From Dichetophora obliterata (lineage: Eukaryota; Arthropoda; Insecta; Diptera; Sciomyzidae): a stretch of DNA of 64,000 bases. The stretch lies in NCBI GenBank assembly GCA_963920525.1, contig OY986435.1, positions 300,961,908 through 301,025,907 on the forward strand, given 5' to 3'. The notes under the pieces were generated by a model, which was given only the letters and a program-made list of their open reading frames with translations, searched no databases and was not told the DNA's origin. Positions 40,038 to 53,202 of the stretch are shown in pieces. Positions within the stretch are counted from its first letter, which is position 1. The number at the start of each line of letters is the position of its first letter. Position numbers and translations under genes: made by a program.

Positions 40038-43000
40038 AAAGATTACATTTTATGACTGTGGATACAAACTCTTTTCTTGTGCAAATAATAATTTTTCCAC
40101 TACGTTCAAGGGTGTGAATGATGGCTACTCGTATATACACTTTTAAAAGTTTGTAGTGTTTAAAACACTGTCTGAAAACTGTCTGAAAATCAAAAAGAAA
40201 ACAAATTTTTTATATTTCTTTATTTTTGCTTATACTGGCTGTCACGTGCGTAGTCATGCAAAAATTTATATGGGTTTTTTGTTTTTGATTAACTTTATTC
40301 TTGTTTATTTTTCATTAAACTCTTTTGGAAACGGGGTGCTCACTACAGCTTTTCTTTTTGTAATCCTACAGGATTAAACAATTTATGATTAAGGCAAATG
40401 AATGATAAAGAAAAATATTTAATTATTTTGCATAAATCTCTGAAACTGAACTGAAAATAGAAGATGCATCTATGTTCCAATGTATCTACTTATGTTCCAA
40501 GACTGTCTATCCTCCAATAGCCTGAATATTTTGTAAGTTTGAATGCTTCTGTAAGAAGTTTATAGTTTGCTCTTCCCATTCACACTTTATTTTTTTCAAC
40601 AAATGCTGTCACTTAATTAGACGAAAAAATCAATGTTGAAAATCTCAAAATCATTGAAGTGAGCATTGCTGATAGCATACATATCCTTAACTTCATTGGA
40701 AATATTTACCGTTGACTTGCCAACGAGAATCTTATGTAAGAAAAAAAAAAATTTCCCCTCATCAAATTATCAACGGCAATCTTATCTTCGAATTTCATCG
40801 TTACCAGCGTAACCGTCATTACTGTCCTTTACTTTACGGTCTGTAGCAGTATTGACGTGGTTGTTTCACGTTGTTGTCATCGTTGTCGTCAATGTAGTTA
40901 TTATAAACATTGTCGTTGTTGACGCTCATGTCGCTGTAGCAATATCCTCAAGCACGTAGTCCTCGTACAGACACGTGCTCCATATTTGAATTCAACGCTA
41001 CGAGATTAATGTACGCATTAGAGGATTTAATGCATATTACGATTCTTTCAAGGAAAAAAATGTAAAGCGAAAAAACTGTTCACAAGTAAATAAAGACATT
41101 TGGAACTCTCTCTCTGGCATGGACTGACTGTGATGGCCACCCGCCTGGATAGAACTTCATTTATAGCTGGTATTATTATTTTTGTTCTGTCTCATCCTTT
41201 TTACCACCCTCTACGTGGCACTGTTTACACGTAACTATATTGCATTTTTTTTTTATTTGATTTCACCACGAATTCTTTCAATCCCCTTTTTTGAGTTTCT
41301 ATGTTTAGGTTTTTTCCAACGCATTGTTGATAATGAATGTTCAACAGTGATATTGAGTTTATGATGATTTGATATAACAGTTTATTAGCTACCACTTGTT
41401 ACATGCTCTTACATTTCATATGTGATGGTTTTCATTACACGAATTTGATAGTGTCAATAATGTGCGTCGGTTTATTTAAAGGATACTAAAGTTTTGATAG
41501 GGCTCTAAGATCATGTGACTAAGTTCATTTGAAAGTCTAACTTTTGTCTAAATTTGAAAGTTTACCTTTGAAAGGAACTACAAAATTTAATTGAAGTATT
41601 ACCCAAAGAAAACGAAATTTTAATAAACAAAAATTTAAAATTTTGTTTTATGAAATTTGTATAGTCAGTACAGGAACGTCTATGTACAATACACTGTATC
41701 TACTGGTAACCAGTAACTGGTTACGCTTAAATCTATTTACCGAATAAAATTCTCTGTCTAAATTAAAAAATGTATTCAACCACATTTTACCATTTTCATC
41801 TCCAGTAGTCTTGACTAATTAAGCTGTGACCAACCCACTGTTTAAGTTTTATATGATTTGACACTTGTTCAAATATGACGGTACCCAAGGGCGTACGCAG
41901 GATTTGTTCTAGGGGGTGCCAAAGGCAGAAAGGAGTCTAAAAGGCACATAATGAAAATGTAACCTTTATAGTTCTATTTTCTGAGATTTTTAGTACTAAT
42001 TTTGTTTTCATGATACACCGGTTGTCATACGCTTGTACACATAAAGAATTATATATATTTCAAGAGGGGTAAAATCTTTCTCGTATCGTGCCCGAAACCT
42101 TTTCAAATTGAATTTTTTTTCATGTTATTACAAAAATTATTTTCTGAACAAATATTCTTAGTAATTTAGTAAATTAAATAATGTGATGTCTCCTTTAGCC
42201 TTACATAAAATCGCATTAATTACTAATTAGCCCCAAAGTTTTTCTCTTTTCAAATAAGTATACAAAAAGTTCCCAATATTTATTTTTTTTAAATTAATGA
42301 AACCAGCCAGATTTTCAGACCATTTTTTCCAGTTTAGGATTCCTATTACTCATAAACCAATTGCGAGTGGCCTGAAATTTATCAAATTTGGATTTAGGAG
42401 GTAAAAATCTATATAATCCGCAAAAATTAAGAATAAGAGTTGTCGATATTATTGAAATGTTCTCCGCATGGACATCAACTGAATTATTTCTTTTTTCAAC
42501 ATGCAGCATGCAAGTTACTAAAATCGAGTTACCTATTGTATGAATTATTTCAAATATTTATTATTTTTTCAATTCAAAACTTATGAATAAATATATAAAG
42601 CGGTACATGTATAGATGGGTTTTAAGCTCCATTCATTTTCTAAACATATTCCAGAACCTCCCTGCAAGGCTTGATTCTAAATCCTGGATGTAATATAAGC
42701 ACGTGACGCGAAAGAATCCGGAAAATTCTAAAAAAAATAAATGCTTCAACTCGAGTTTTCTATTTAAATTTTAGTCATAAAAAGACTTTTGACCATAAGA
42801 TATTCTAATGTAAAAGCGTTTTATTAACAAGAACTTGCCATCAGATTTTTTTTAAAAACTAGTGCTTGATCTAAAATTAGCCTACTTTATTCAGAATTTC
42901 CTAATTTTTTTTCGCTTTTTTCGCTTAGATCGCTGCAATTTTCTCAAATTTAAATGCTGCAAGATTGTTAGCAATTTTATTAAGTTTACAAAAAATTAAG

Positions 43001-43240
43001 AAATTATTCAAATTGCATAATATATATTTGTATTTATTATGTGAAGACATGGGTGGATGAAGGTGATATGTCGCATTTTCGGATTTTCAGTGTTCTATGC
43101 ATGGATGAAGGTCTTGGTCTTATGTGCATGAAACCATTTTACAACTTAAAACATCCAATTTTGTGGCTATTTTGTAAATAAACTACTTCACAATGTTTGA
43201 TTTACAGCCCTATTCTATATCCGAATCCGTGGTCAGAATT
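40038..43240. other. no gene recognised
   Basis: 3.2 kb of AT-rich DNA with simple tracts and CGTTGTTGTCATCGTTGTCG-type low complexity near 40860-40930. It contains the second copy of the 55-bp direct repeat (41828-41880). No coding exon with splice signals was recognised. Confidence 0.4.
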
Positions 43241-43249
43241 TCAACATTA

Positions 43250-43990
43250 TAAAATTTTGAAATAATAGGGTTGCTTTTACTTTTGAAAATACATATTATT
43301 AGGTGGCAGCCCTATTATTATAAAATTGATCATTTTGAAATCCTGACCACGGATTCGTATTCAGCGACCCATTTTTGGTATAGCATTTTTTTTGCCAGCC
43401 ACGAATTCATAAAAATACAAAAAATTTAGGTGGCAACCCTACCCACCATTTTGAATTTTTAATTTCTGACTTCAGATTCAAAATCAGTGACTCCCTAACA
43501 CTGTTAAATAATGTTTAAAATTCTTAAAAATACATATTATTAGGTGGCGGCCCTTTTACTTCAAAACTTTATAAGTTTGAAATTCTGACAACGGATTCGT
43601 ATTCAGCGACCCATTTTTGGTATAGCATTTTTTTTCCAGCCACGAATTCATAAAAATACAAAAAATTAAGGTGGCAACCCTATCCACTATTTTGAATTAT
43701 AAATTTCTGACTTCAGATTCGAAATCAGTAACCCCCAATACTGTTCCCTCATGCTTAAAATTCTTAAAATAAAACATTTTTAGGTGGCAACCCTATGTGT
43801 AGAAAAATTTTCGAGTTTTGAAATTCGGACAACGGATTCGGATTCAGCGACCCATTTTTACCCTTTAGTTCGTGCCAGCTCCGAATTCATAAAAATAAAA
43901 AATTAGGTGGCAACCTTATCCAACATCTTGAATTTTAAAATTCTGACACCAGATTCGAAATCAGTAACCCCTAATACTGATTCCCTATGT
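43250..43990. repeat. about 240-bp tandem repeat, three diverged units
   Basis: Each unit holds TTAGGTGGCAACCCTA-like, CGGATTCGTATTCAGCGACC and AGCCACGAATTCATAAAAAT words followed by a TTCTGACTTCAGATTCGAAA segment. Unit starts lie near 43300, 43543 and 43782. Divergence between units is moderate (small indels and substitutions). Confidence 0.75.
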
Positions 43991-44930
43991 TTAAAAATCT
44001 GTATTTTTAATATTTTGACACCAAATAAATAAAAAATATTAAAATGAGAGTGATGAGAGCGAATTAAAAATCTTAACTCACCAATTTTCACGAGTTAAAT
44101 ATATCTGGGGTTAAGCTATCTCGCCACCATTTTTATCTCCAGCTTGAAGAGTTAAATGCTTAACTCACTGTGAACAAATGAAAAACTGGAAAAATCATGG
44201 AATTAACTCGGGTATAAATTTATCTCTCCGTGAACAAAATGGCCCTAAGAAATTTTGTTATTTGAGTTTAATTTTTTTTTTGAAAACAAAAATAACAACA
44301 AACACATAGAAATATTAAAAATACTGGCTAACAATTGTTACTTCGCTAGAATAGGGCTGTTAGTATAGATTTCAGTACAAATGTGAAAGTTTGAACTTTT
44401 TTCTCGAAAATAGATTTTTGCGGCATATCACCTTCATCCTAGCATGTCTTCATATATAGCTATAGTACAATTCATTAAATTAATATTTTATGACATAATA
44501 ATACTAACATAAAAAAGGTACATTTTTTGAGATCACTGAAGTCTTTGAACAGTTAGTTAGGCTGATTGAGTTTGAAAATATGCTCTTAAAACAACTAAGG
44601 CATCTAAGGTGTCATCCCTCAGGACTGACACTAGTGGTCGGAATTGTTATCAAATATTCACATGTTTTTTGAAACAGATTACAGCTACTGCCACCATTTA
44701 AATATATTTTTATTTCATTTTCAAACATTTGAGGTAAATGTAAATATTTTTGAAAAGTTTTTACTTTGCAATTTGATGGAAATCTGGGCATAACGAAAAT
44801 CCCGGGATTTTAGGCCTTATAATCTCAGGACTGTCGGGACTGGAAAAAGTCCGAGCTCCGGGGATGGAAAGCATTAATATGTACTCAGTGTACTTTTCGT
44901 ACACTGCATTTCGAAATAATTTTTTTCGTT
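43991..44930. other. no gene recognised
   Basis: AT-rich. A CCCGGGATTTTAGG-type stretch near 44800 resembles the ATCCCGGGATTGAG words near 59045-59095. Confidence 0.4.
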
Positions 44931-44949
44931 AAAAAATTAAATTATATAT

Positions 44950-45325
44950 GTTCGTCGGAGTCTGTCGTAGTGCGATTATCGTTGAAACACTGAGTTCACT
45001 CGTGGCGTCATTCGTAGATTTTTGAAGTAATTTGCTACGACGTAGTGCGATTATTGGAGAAACTACGAAAAAGGTAGCACTGAGCTCATTCGTAGCGTCA
45101 TTCCTAAGATTTTTGAAGTATTTTGTTATGACGTGTTTTGGTTGTCGGAAAAAATTTTTAAATAAAATTCAGAAGTTATAACCACTTTTACTGTATGAAT
45201 TTCTTCTTTTATTATTATACAAATTTCTTCAAAAATCTACGAAATGGCGCTACGAATGAACTCAGTGATACCTTTTTCGTAGTTTCTTCCAAATTCGTAC
45301 TGCGACGAACTCAGTGATAGCGTTG
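44950..45325. repeat. foldback element with tandem and inverted units
   Basis: GTAGTGCGATTAT, GAGTTCA(C/T)TCGT and GCGTCATTC...AGATTTTTGAAG recur in two direct units (about 44967-45030 and 45042-45125) and once inverted (about 45227-45310, CTTCAAAAATCTACG...GGCGCTACGAATGAACTCAG). Probably a MITE with a duplicated arm. Non-coding. Confidence 0.6.
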
Positions 45326-45849
45326 AATGTAATAATTTTCTTTCTTGTTGTAATAAAAAAAAAGTTAAAACCCAAATTTGAAAAAATTGCAATAAAATGT
45401 GAAACAACACTTAATACAAATACAAATAGTTTGGGTATTTTTACAACGAAAATTTCTCAAAAGTCCAAAAATGTAAATTATTAAAAAACGACTGATAACT
45501 ACAAAACATTTTTAATGGTTCTTGGAGAATATGGTCTTCATATGATATAAAAGCATTTTCAATGCCTTATACTTCACGGATTTTCAAGAACCGAAAGTTT
45601 GTACTGTTTTGTACCAAACGACCTCAAATCATTTGAGATTTTAAAATATATTTATTTTTTAGTTAAAATGTGTCCACTTCACTAAAACTGCGCAAATACT
45701 TCACTAAAATTTTAGTAAATGAAAAAACAACTAACTTCCGAGGCTCATTAAAAAAAAAAACATACTTGATTTTTATTCAAAAATCTTCAAAGTGCTTGTT
45801 TCTGGCATTTCTAGCAAACAAAAAAAAAAAATCATAAAAGTATCGACAG
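45326..45849. other. no gene recognised
   Basis: AT-rich sequence with poly(A) tracts. Nothing else seen. Confidence 0.4.
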
Positions 45850-47810
45850 AACCATGATTCAATTATTATAAGGTTATTTGTATTTTTGACGTTTTCTCAA
45901 ATTGGTATGCTTATTTGAAAATGAGAGCAGAAAAAAATCATGAGAGCAATGTCATTAGAGCTAAAAATGCACACGGTTGCCCAAATATCATACTAATTGG
46001 TATTATATTGACTACTATTAATTTTGTTCTAGTACTTTTATTGCTCCGATTTCTTAGTGCATTAAAAATTTTTTAAATTATTTTTATTTACTAACTTCAA
46101 TGAAAATTATATTAATTTATATATAAGCAATATAAATACTAAAATAAATATAATTTTGTTCGTTTATTTTAATAACACATTAAACCTAACTATGAAACCT
46201 AAACAAGAGCGTTTAGTGGCGCGTTCTAAATAAGTTTATTAACCTAGTTAATTGCGTATTTGTATTAAAAAGAAATTGCCATCACAAAATTTTTTAAAAC
46301 TATACAGAAATTTTAGATCCATTAATGGTAAGTGCATTTATAATTTTTAAATTGTTAAGATAGAAAAAAGAAACAAAAATTTGTCAAAACAAAAATGAAA
46401 CCACGGTCGCTTAATACGCATTATACGTACTGTATACATAATGTGACCAACCGTACTCCTTTTGGGAGTGTTTTACTTCTTTTTTTCTCGCTGTACTTCT
46501 TGTATCGAAGTACGCTTAAAGAACTCTATGTTGTACTTCTTTTTGACATCATTTTGACAATTTTTTCATAAATCTATTCAAAATACACTTCTCTTACTAC
46601 TGCAAAAAATTATTTAAAGTTTGTTTCTGTACTCGATTCAAGTAACTTTATTTATTTTAAGGTAGTAGCCCAGTGTGACGACCGAAATGTTGACTTTTTT
46701 CATAAATTTTTTTTTAAATAGGAAAATAAAATGCGATCGTTTTGAAATTTTAACATGTTTTATTGATGTCGTAAAGTGTGAAAAAGAATTTTCTTTGACT
46801 TGATTGTACATTATTTTGCTTAAAGTTATCTTTATCAAAGAAGAGTACTCGAAATAAGGTATGTTTTTTGGGGGAAGCACCCAGCCTTACGTGTTCATCT
46901 AAAATAACAAAAATCAAAGAGAATATCGTTCGGCAGGCTTTACTGTAGTGCACTATCCTATAACATGTATATTTAAAAAAACAAATAAAAAATGGTGGAC
47001 TTGTAAAAAAAAATTTGAAATATCTAATTTTTTTTAATTTGTTTAAAAAAATATAAACTTATTGAAAAATTTATTGTGTTAAAGTTCCCGAACTTTACTG
47101 TTTGTTAAAACTGTTTGTTTAATGGAATTATTCTTGCATCTTTTAATATCTTCATTATTTTTTGTGGATGTATTTCTATTTTGTAATCCTATATTTATTC
47201 TATGCACTTCTTTAGTGTCTCTTTTTAAAGTCTGTGCGTGTACTTCTTTTTGCTTTGAAAATGTTGGTCACATTATGTATACACCACGTTTTTGTGCCGT
47301 AAGCTGCGTATGTTTAATCTCTTACAATTTTATTATTGCAAGTTTCGCTGCTGTAAACTTACCGAACATACGCTGTTTTCATCAACAACACGGCGTTCAT
47401 TGAATATCACTAGTATTTGTTTATAATTTGTTTTTGCCTTAACTAACTTTCTTCTAAATTACACTTTCTATTAAATAAATTCACTAAGTAGGTTTTGAGC
47501 AATGGCAAAAATAACTTTTTATTTTAAATTTGCAAAGGAGCTTTCTAAGTTCCTAGAATATACTTACAACATAGCATACACTTACGACGCAACACCTACG
47601 TAGTTTCTTTTTCTTATTAACTTGGCAAGAAATCATTGAAAAACTACTACAATAGAAAACTACTACAATACACAACGAAACACTGAAACATACCTTTTTT
47701 TCCAACAGCACAAAACACTGTTAGCAGATTGTCAAAAAATGTTTGTTTATAAAAAATAAGCATACTTCAAAAAATACGAATAACCTTATAATAATTGAAT
47801 CATGGACAGA
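45850..47810. mobile_element. 2-kb TIR element (ends CCATGATTCAATTATTATAA)
   Basis: CCATGATTCAATTATTATAA followed by GGTTATTTGTATTTTT (from about 45854) is inverted near 47770-47806, and GGTATGCTTATTT further inside also matches. The interior includes the smaller TIR element 46432-47283. No transposase frame is recognisable. Target duplication not determined. Confidence 0.55.
46432..47283. mobile_element. nested TIR element (ends TGTATACATAATGTGACCAA)
   Basis: TGTATACATAATGTGACCAA at 46432 is inverted at 47264-47283 (TTGGTCACATTATGTATACA). TACTTCTTTTT motifs follow each end. It lies within 45850-47810, so the smaller element inserted into the larger one or forms its core. The hydrophobic open frame at 47122-47403 runs through the right TIR and is not a gene. 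Confidence 0.6.
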
Positions 47811-48127
47811 ACTAAATATCTCATTTAAAATAATTTTAATAAATCAAAAAATATTTTTCATTTAAGTTCCAAACAATTTTAGAATTTCAGGACTGCCAAC
47901 ATATGTATCAGACGCTGGTTTTATAGTAAAATATATTAGAAAACTCCAAAAACCTAATAAATTTAATTTTTCACCACTGCAATTGTCAACAAAGTACAGA
48001 AAAGAGTAACTTAAAATCAAAGTGCATACCATTTTTTTTAGAAAATAATACTTCAAGGGGTTTTTTATTATTGCTATCATGGTATAATTATTTGACAAGG
48101 TATTAGTGACAGTTTTTTGGCGATCAG
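47811..48127. other. no gene recognised
   Basis: AT-rich spacer between two TIR elements. Nothing supported. Confidence 0.4.
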
Positions 48128-48896
48128 TAGCTCGGTTCTGTAACTATTGCGACAAATAGTAATTTTTTCTGACGTCACATAGTTTCATTCCAAAATACTC
48201 ACTTTTGCGAATACTAGTATTTCTGTAACTGATAAGCGAGTAAATAGTGGTCCGTGATGAAAAAGATACACAAGTGAAAGGGAATATATGAAATTGCAAC
48301 TAGTGACAGAAAACTTTGTGAGAAATTGCATGAGGTTCTTCTATAAGCAACAAATAAAAAACAAATATAAATATTATTTGTGCTTAATTTATGAATATGG
48401 CGCAAATATACATGTTTATGCTATTTATGCTGACAATTACTTGTGTTGATGATAAACAATTTGACACTTAGTGATGTTGATATCAAATGCACAAACCTTA
48501 TCTACACATTGCAATCCGAGTATTCTTTTAATGCGGTTGCGTAATGCAATTATACAAATTTAATCATGGAATAAAACTCATTTATGATATATTTCACTTA
48601 ATATATTTTATAATATAGGTGGCCATTGAATGTGATTGTTGCACAAACAAGCAAAAATGTTTCTCACAATGTTAGAACATAGTGAGAACTTCAATCGATT
48701 CGAGTCGCATATTTTAGTTTACAGAAACACTTCGTCTATCGAATTCCTTTGAACGTAGAATTGAAACCAGCGAGACGAGTCACCGATTTTCCTCATTTTA
48801 TTACAGAGACAGTACAAGTGAGAATGACGTCACAATGACGTCAAAGTGAGAAAATCTGGTGAGAACTACGGTGAGAAAAGTTACAGAACCGAGCTA
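48128..48896. mobile_element. MITE with TAGCTCGGTTCTGTAACT inverted ends
   Basis: TAGCTCGGTTCTGTAACT at 48128-48145 is inverted at 48879-48896. The 769-bp insert is non-coding; subterminal words (GACGTCA, CTCAC/GTGAG) also occur inverted near both ends. CAG is found directly outside both ends and could be a 3-bp duplication. Confidence 0.65.
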
Positions 48897-49415
48897 CAGG
48901 AGTTGTCAAAAAAAGGTACAGGCAGTGCTGCCAGATTTTAGGAGAGATCATTCCCGTTTTCTTCATGCATTTTAAGAAGTTTTTCTTGTTCTTTCCTTAA
49001 CATTTTCCCGTTTTTTGCCCTTTTTTAAAGTATATTAAAGTAAAATTATCGACATTTTATTTCTTGCTTCAGTGTTTTACATTTAAATAGAAACCAAACA
49101 ATAAAAATCTTAGTAATGTAATTAAAAAAATTCCTTAAGCAATAAATCACATTTATCACTCGTACAATTACTTGAGTGTAACGGCAAACACTTCCTTTTT
49201 ATTTCAAATCCTATGCAATTGGTGTGTAAAATAGCATTTACAATACGGTTGTCTAACTGATTTCTTATAATAGTTTTATTTAAATTCTGCTATGCGGAAG
49301 AGAAAAATTAAAAAATGAAAGAGTTTTTTAATTTTGGGAACATTTCACCTGTATCTGGAAATTTCATATTTATTTCAATTTCATATTTATAATCAATTTT
49401 ATAATCAATATTACT
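48897..49415. other. no gene recognised
   Basis: AT-rich; short TTTCATATTTAT repeats near 49365-49390, left of the LINE insertion. Confidence 0.45.
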
Positions 49416-51414
49416 TAGTGACCTATATGCTTTCGACAAAATATGCTTTGGAAGGCTGCGGCAAGCCCTGACAGAACGCAATGTAAGCCCAATGATAGCA
49501 AATTGGGTGGACAATATGCTCAAACACAGGGCTGTCAACATGCAGAATGGTAGAGTAAAGACTAGAGGTAGAGTAAGTAGAGGATGTCCCCAGGGCGGGG
49601 TGTTATCGCCAACCCTGTGGAACATAACTGTGGACTCACTACTGGTTAGACTGGATGAATCGGGCATACACACGATAGGGTATGCAGATGACATTGCGTT
49701 GGTGGTCTGCGGCAAGTTCATTGACACCATCTCTGACATCATGAAGGGAGCACTCCGAATGGTGGAGGAGTGGTGTCGAGAACAAGGCCTTACCGTAAAC
49801 GCAGGCAAGTCAGACAATATTCTCTTTACTAGAAAGAGGGTAGGCCTGAGTACAGAACCACTCAGACTTTTTGGAGCTGAAATCAACATGTCCACGAAAG
49901 TTAAATATCTAGGGGTAACCCTTGATAGCAAACTGAACTGGAACGAGCATGTAGAAGATAGGATTCAAAGAGCCAAGAGGGTTCTGTTCCAGTGCAGACG
50001 CGTTTGTGGTCTCAAATGGGGGCTAAACCCAGAGGCTATGAAATGGGTTTACACTATGATGGTTAGACCTGTCATCACGTACGCTTCGGTGATTTGGTGG
50101 ACAAAAGTCAGCCAGAAAACCATTAAGAAGAGACTGGACAGAGTCCAACGGCTGGCGTGTGTTGGAATAACAGGTGCAATACGCACCACTCCAACAAGCG
50201 CAATGGAGGTTCTGTTAGGTATGCTGCCGTTGGATTTAGAAATAAAGAAAACAGCGGCGCTGTCAGCCCTCAGGATGTTGCGAAATGCTACGTGGCATGG
50301 GGCAACGGCCCTGCATGGTCATATTCGCATCCTTGATATTGTACAGAGAGATGTCAGGGAGGCGTTTATGCCTATGGATGGAAGGCAGAGAGTAAAAATA
50401 ACAGAAAAATGTTATAAAACTCTTATAACGGATGGAGCCGTTTGTGAAGAAATCGCTGGTAGCGATATCAGTATATTCACAGACGGCTCTCTGATGAATG
50501 GCCGGGCCGGGGCAGGCGTGTACTCAAAAGAGTTAAGCCTATCCTATGTACTGAGGTTGGGGAGGTTTGTGTCTGTATACCAGGCAGAAATGTTTGGCGT
50601 AGTGCATGCGCTGGACCACCTGATAGATGGCCGGATCAGTGGCAAGAAAATTGTCATCGCTCTCGACAATCAGTCTGTGATTAGGTGTATGCAACGGACA
50701 GACATCACTTCCAGGTTGGCCATAGAATGTCTTACAAAACTCAATAGGTGCGCCCAGACAAATGAGCTGACACTTATGTGGGTGAGAGGACACTCTGGCA
50801 TAGAACAGAATGAAGAAGCTGATTCTTTAGCAAGAACAGGATCAGCAGAAGAATTCTGTGGACCAGAACCACGTATCGCCTTAGGCGACAATATGGTGGC
50901 AGGCCTTATTAAACAATGGACGGACTCGGAACACAGTAAAAGGTGGGAAGAAGCTGTTAATTGCAGGCAATCAAAGGCGGCCGTGAAGTGGTCTCGTAGT
51001 GAGGCAGCAAAAGTTATCCGATACAATCGAAGGACTTTAAGCTGGCTTACTGCACTGGTCACAGGACACGGTCCCTTCATGTACCATCTCGGGAAGATGA
51101 CTCTGACCGAGGACGATGCGTGTAGGTTATGCCTAGAGGAGCCGGAAACAGCAGCACACATTCTGTGCCAGTGTCCGGCGCTGGCAAGCATAAGATTGAC
51201 CACTCTGGGACGCCCATTTATTGGCGAAGCCGAGATTGGTCAACTAACCTATAAGGATATGCTTGAGGTGACAAAGGATGCTTACACGAGGAGCATGCTC
51301 ACGTACGAGTACTCCGAGCAGTAGTACCCTTTGTCCAATAGGGGACGAAAAGGGACCCACTGTGGTCTGCTTCGGCAAATCCCCAACTTATTATATATAT
51401 ATAGTGACCTATAT
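49416..51414 (+). mobile_element. 5'-truncated LOA/Jockey-type LINE with 13-bp TSD
   Basis: TAGTGACCTATAT at 49416-49428 and 51402-51414 is a perfect 13-bp duplication. The insert 49429-51401 enters the pol frame in mid-RT, keeps the whole RNase H and C-terminal domain and a short 3' UTR of about 60 bp, and ends in a (TA)n tail. The reading frame is uninterrupted, so this is a young insertion. Base composition is clearly more GC-rich than the surrounding DNA. Confidence 0.88.
49438..51324 (+). pseudogene. LINE pol C-terminal part: RT, RNase H, Cys/His knuckle
   Basis: The frame is open from the truncation point to the natural stop at 51322-51324. RT motifs: GCPQGGVLSPTLWN, YADDIALVV, LGVTLDSKLNWNEH. 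RNase H motifs: IFTDGSLMNGRAG (first Asp), YQAEMFGV (Glu), ALDNQSVI (Asp), GHSGIEQNEEADSLA (His/Asp). The C-terminal CRLCLEEPETAAHILCQC is the Cys/His motif. RNase H plus this tail places it in the Jockey/LOA/I/R1 group, LOA-like being my best guess. It lacks the endonuclease and the N-terminal half of the RT, hence no autonomous activity. Confidence 0.88.
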
Positions 51415-53202
51415 TCTTAGTCGAGATCAATTAATTCAAATTTTTTTAATAAATGAGGAAAATAGGAACAAAATGGAATTAGTTAAGAATATGTTTAATT
51501 TTTCAAAACGATAGGATTAACAAATGCCACAATTCTGAATGCTTCGCCTTCGTTCGAGAAATCAACTGCATATTTATATAAAACGAAACGAACGCTGAAC
51601 TTAGTGCGAGACACGTTAGCAATAAGTTTTTTCATATAAAAAAAATATTATTGCTCGTTTCTTTCACGAGGTTTAGTCTTAGTTTCGTTTTACATAAACA
51701 TGAAGGAAATCTTTTAAAGACTATCTGTCTTACTTAAGGTGCCCCAAGACTATATGTTTCATACAGATGACATGTCAAAAAAATTACATATCGAATTTAA
51801 TCTGTGTGTCAAAATTAAGTTTTTGTCAGACAGCTTTTTTCTTTTGTCTTTACACTATCTAACACGTAATTCAGATTCATTCGTACAAAAAAAAGGAATG
51901 TTTTTGTTTTTTGAATGTGAATTTTTTGTGACGACACAGTTTTAAAATCTCTTTATTAAAACCAATGATACATTAAAGTATGATACTTGAAGAATAGTGT
52001 ATAAAATTTTCACGAAGAAATATTAAAAAATACGGCAATGGCAGCAATTATTCGGACGTGTTTCGGAAAAAAGTGGAATTGCGGTGCCTCTCATAACTTG
52101 GTGCGCTGGATCATCTGAAATCAAAAAATCAAAGTTCATTCGTTAGATAATACTTTTCTCCGGGTAAAGCTCGCAGGGTTTTTTGACATTTAAATTTTTC
52201 ACTGTTTTGGAACTCTTTGAAGGGAAAAACGCGATTTTTTGCGAAAAAATCGGCTAATTTGTTTTTGCAAAATAAAAATTATTAACAAATTTGAAAAAAA
52301 TCTCCAGCGTTACCTCGTCAAGTATGTACAGAAATAGTGTTCAAAATTTCAAAATGATCGGTGCAGCAGTTTTGAGGCACCGACTTTCAAAAAACGTGAG
52401 TTGTGGGAAGATCGATTTAAAGTTTTTTATACTCGAACATCCCAGCATAAGGCCGGTCGCTTGAAACGCTGTATCTTCGTTAGGTCTGCTCTGATTAACT
52501 TGAAATTTTGACGCAATACTCTCGACATTTTGTGCTTTTAGAACAAACATTCAAAAAAAAAAAAACAGTCTTAAAACCTTAATCTTAACCCCCCTTAATC
52601 GACACAAATCTTTTTAGATTTTTGTTCTACATCAAATCGAATATTTCTTTAAATTAGGGCTACCTTTATATATAAGTATAATAAAATTATAGCCGCAAAA
52701 GAACTCAAAAGAAAAATTAAGTCAAAAAATATAAAAAGAAGATAAGAAAAATTCCTAAAATAATATGAAAACAAAGAAATATGAGAAAGAGACAGAAAAA
52801 TATTTACTCTAATAGTTTTGGCCATTCCAAAGACAAAATGTTTGTGATGAGTACTGAGTTTATGTACGCACAACATACATCTATGTATTCAAATCATAAA
52901 TGACGACACATACTTATGTGATGAGTACAACGAATTCTTTATTGACCGCAACACTGCTAAAAGCAGTATGTAATTAATACAGATTTAGACATGAACTCAA
53001 AACAAGAAAATCCAAAAAATTTCTGTGTGTGTAGAAATTAATGTCGTGAGTACTTGTACTTGTTTAAGTAGTCAGTCAATACATTTTTCCCTTAGAATAG
53101 TTAGGTATACAAAATCGATTGACATATGTATAAAACAAAATTATTTATACACTAATTATGTTAAAATTTATGTTAATTAATTATAATTTTGTTTAATTAC
53201 AG
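51415..53202. other. no gene recognised; likely intron
   Basis: AT-rich. The 52000-52560 part resembles other GATCGGTGCAGCAGTTTTGA-type stretches (compare about 57195-57260), an old interspersed repeat. It ends in TTTAATTACAG, the acceptor of the DM13 exon. Confidence 0.45.

Noticed and set aside
47122..47403. Hydrophobic 93-aa frame with possible signal peptide
   Set aside because: T-rich DNA inside a TIR element gives hydrophobic translations by chance, and the frame crosses the inner TIR.
49308..49931. 207-aa minus-strand frame
   Set aside because: Antisense shadow of the LINE pol frame; likewise 50670-51203 minus and 50539-50793 minus.
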